The position numbers and the translations under genes were made by a program. Shown here one piece after another: positions 5,993-6,159 of a DNA stretch of 6,159 nucleotides; within the stretch, counting starts at the first letter, position 1, and every line of letters begins with the position of its first letter. This DNA comes from Deltaproteobacteria bacterium (GTDB lineage Bacteria; Desulfobacterota; Deferrimicrobia; Deferrimicrobiales; Deferrimicrobiaceae): NCBI GenBank assembly GCA_025357175.1, contig JANXPS010000113.1, positions 1 to 6,159 of the forward strand, in the 5' to 3' direction. The notes below the pieces were generated by a model. That model was not told the DNA's origin, did not search any database, and saw nothing but the letters and a program-made list of their open reading frames with translations.

Positions 5993-6011
5993 GGACGCTA
6001 TTCTTGCGTCC
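5993..6011 (+). repeat. Perfect 6-bp inverted repeat (GGACGC-N7-GCGTCC) in the leader of the rightward gene
   Basis: GGACGC (5993-5998) and GCGTCC (6006-6011) flank a 7-base T-rich loop and end 14 bases before the Shine-Dalgarno AAGGAG. No T-run follows, so it is not a standard intrinsic terminator. It may be a leader hairpin (stability or regulation) or a protein-binding dyad. Confidence 0.5.
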
Positions 6012-6025
6012 CGCCCGGCAAGCCC

Positions 6026-6031
6026 AAGGAG
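6026..6031 (+). promoter_or_regulatory. Shine-Dalgarno site (AAGGAG) of the rightward gene
   Basis: AAGGAG sits 4 bases before ATG 6036. Spacing is slightly short but the match is strong, and it decides the start of the partial gene at the right edge. Confidence 0.65.
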
Positions 6032-6035
6032 CGAC

Positions 6036-6159
6036 ATGTCGTTCGGGAAATTATACGTTTCACTGGCCGCAATGTTACTGGTACTCGTTGCCTTCTCCTT
6101 GGCCGACGCCATGCCCCCGCCGCGCCCGGGGCTGGTCGATCCGTACACGGGGCGCTACC
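6036..6159 (+). CDS. N-terminus of a probable secreted protein (partial, runs off the right edge)
   Basis: Forty-one codons are visible. The start MSFGKLYVSL is followed by a hydrophobic core (about 8-22) and ADA, forming a Sec-type signal peptide with likely cleavage after Ala25, then a proline-rich mature start (MPPPRPG) and VDPYTGRY. It is transcribed divergently from the glycosylation/carbamoylation run and has its own Shine-Dalgarno (6026-6031). The mature part is too short to name a family; proline-rich N-termini of this sort occur in exported proteases, but that is only a weak resemblance. Export is the only function-related statement the sequence supports. Confidence 0.7.
   Translation, partial: MSFGKLYVSLAAMLLVLVAFSLADAMPPPRPGLVDPYTGRY

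Larger units (their letters stand above)
5878..6035. other. Divergent intergenic region (158 bases)
   Basis: This is the only sizeable non-coding stretch. It separates the leftward operon from the rightward gene and must hold the promoters of both unless transcription enters from outside. It is more AT-rich than its surroundings (TATA-containing stretch at 5881-5890, A7 run at 5941-5947) and holds several short inverted repeats listed separately. I see no RNA gene or terminator in it. Confidence 0.7.

Overview
The window is GC-rich, and its genes are closely packed on the minus strand with overlapping start and stop codons and Shine-Dalgarno motifs. A heptosyltransferase-like protein (GT9) suggests a Gram-negative bacterium. 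Gene content and composition would fit a Desulfobacterota/deltaproteobacterial-type or similar environmental lineage, but this is a guess; no rRNA, tRNA or other strong taxonomic marker is present.

Layout: a divergent intergenic region (5878-6035) separates a short rightward partial gene for a probable secreted protein (6036 to the right edge) from a leftward run of six genes. In transcription order these are: GT9/heptosyltransferase-family glycosyltransferase (5877-4630), membrane-anchored SGNH/GDSL hydrolase (4633-3455), NodU/SxtI-type O-carbamoyltransferase (GTG start, 3458-1620), SxtJ-family membrane protein (1616-1197), DUF5989 small membrane protein (1179-964), and the start of a fused MFS/spermidine-synthase-like membrane protein (935 to the left edge). 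The first two junctions are 4-base overlaps (ATGA, GTGA) and the next gaps are 3, 17 and 28 bases, so the six genes are probably one operon.

How they may work together: carbamoyltransferase + SxtJ + DUF5989 is a known association, with SxtI/SxtJ/SxtK of saxitoxin clusters as the named example. The two small membrane proteins have no established function. With a glycosyltransferase and a membrane-tethered SGNH enzyme upstream, the simplest inference is that a surface glycan or another secreted/lipid-linked molecule is glycosylated, O-carbamoylated and possibly (de)acylated. The substrate cannot be read from the sequence.

The most notable local signals are (1) a perfect A_AAA_AAG slippery heptamer, in register, two codons before the SGNH stop, where a -1 shift would enter the carbamoyltransferase frame and give a fusion of about 1004 residues; (2) a single in-frame TGA (codon 130) in the otherwise open MFS/spermidine-synthase-like gene, in a genome where TGA ends three of the neighbouring genes; and (3) a cluster of inverted repeats in the divergent intergenic region plus a separate hairpin in the leader of the rightward gene.
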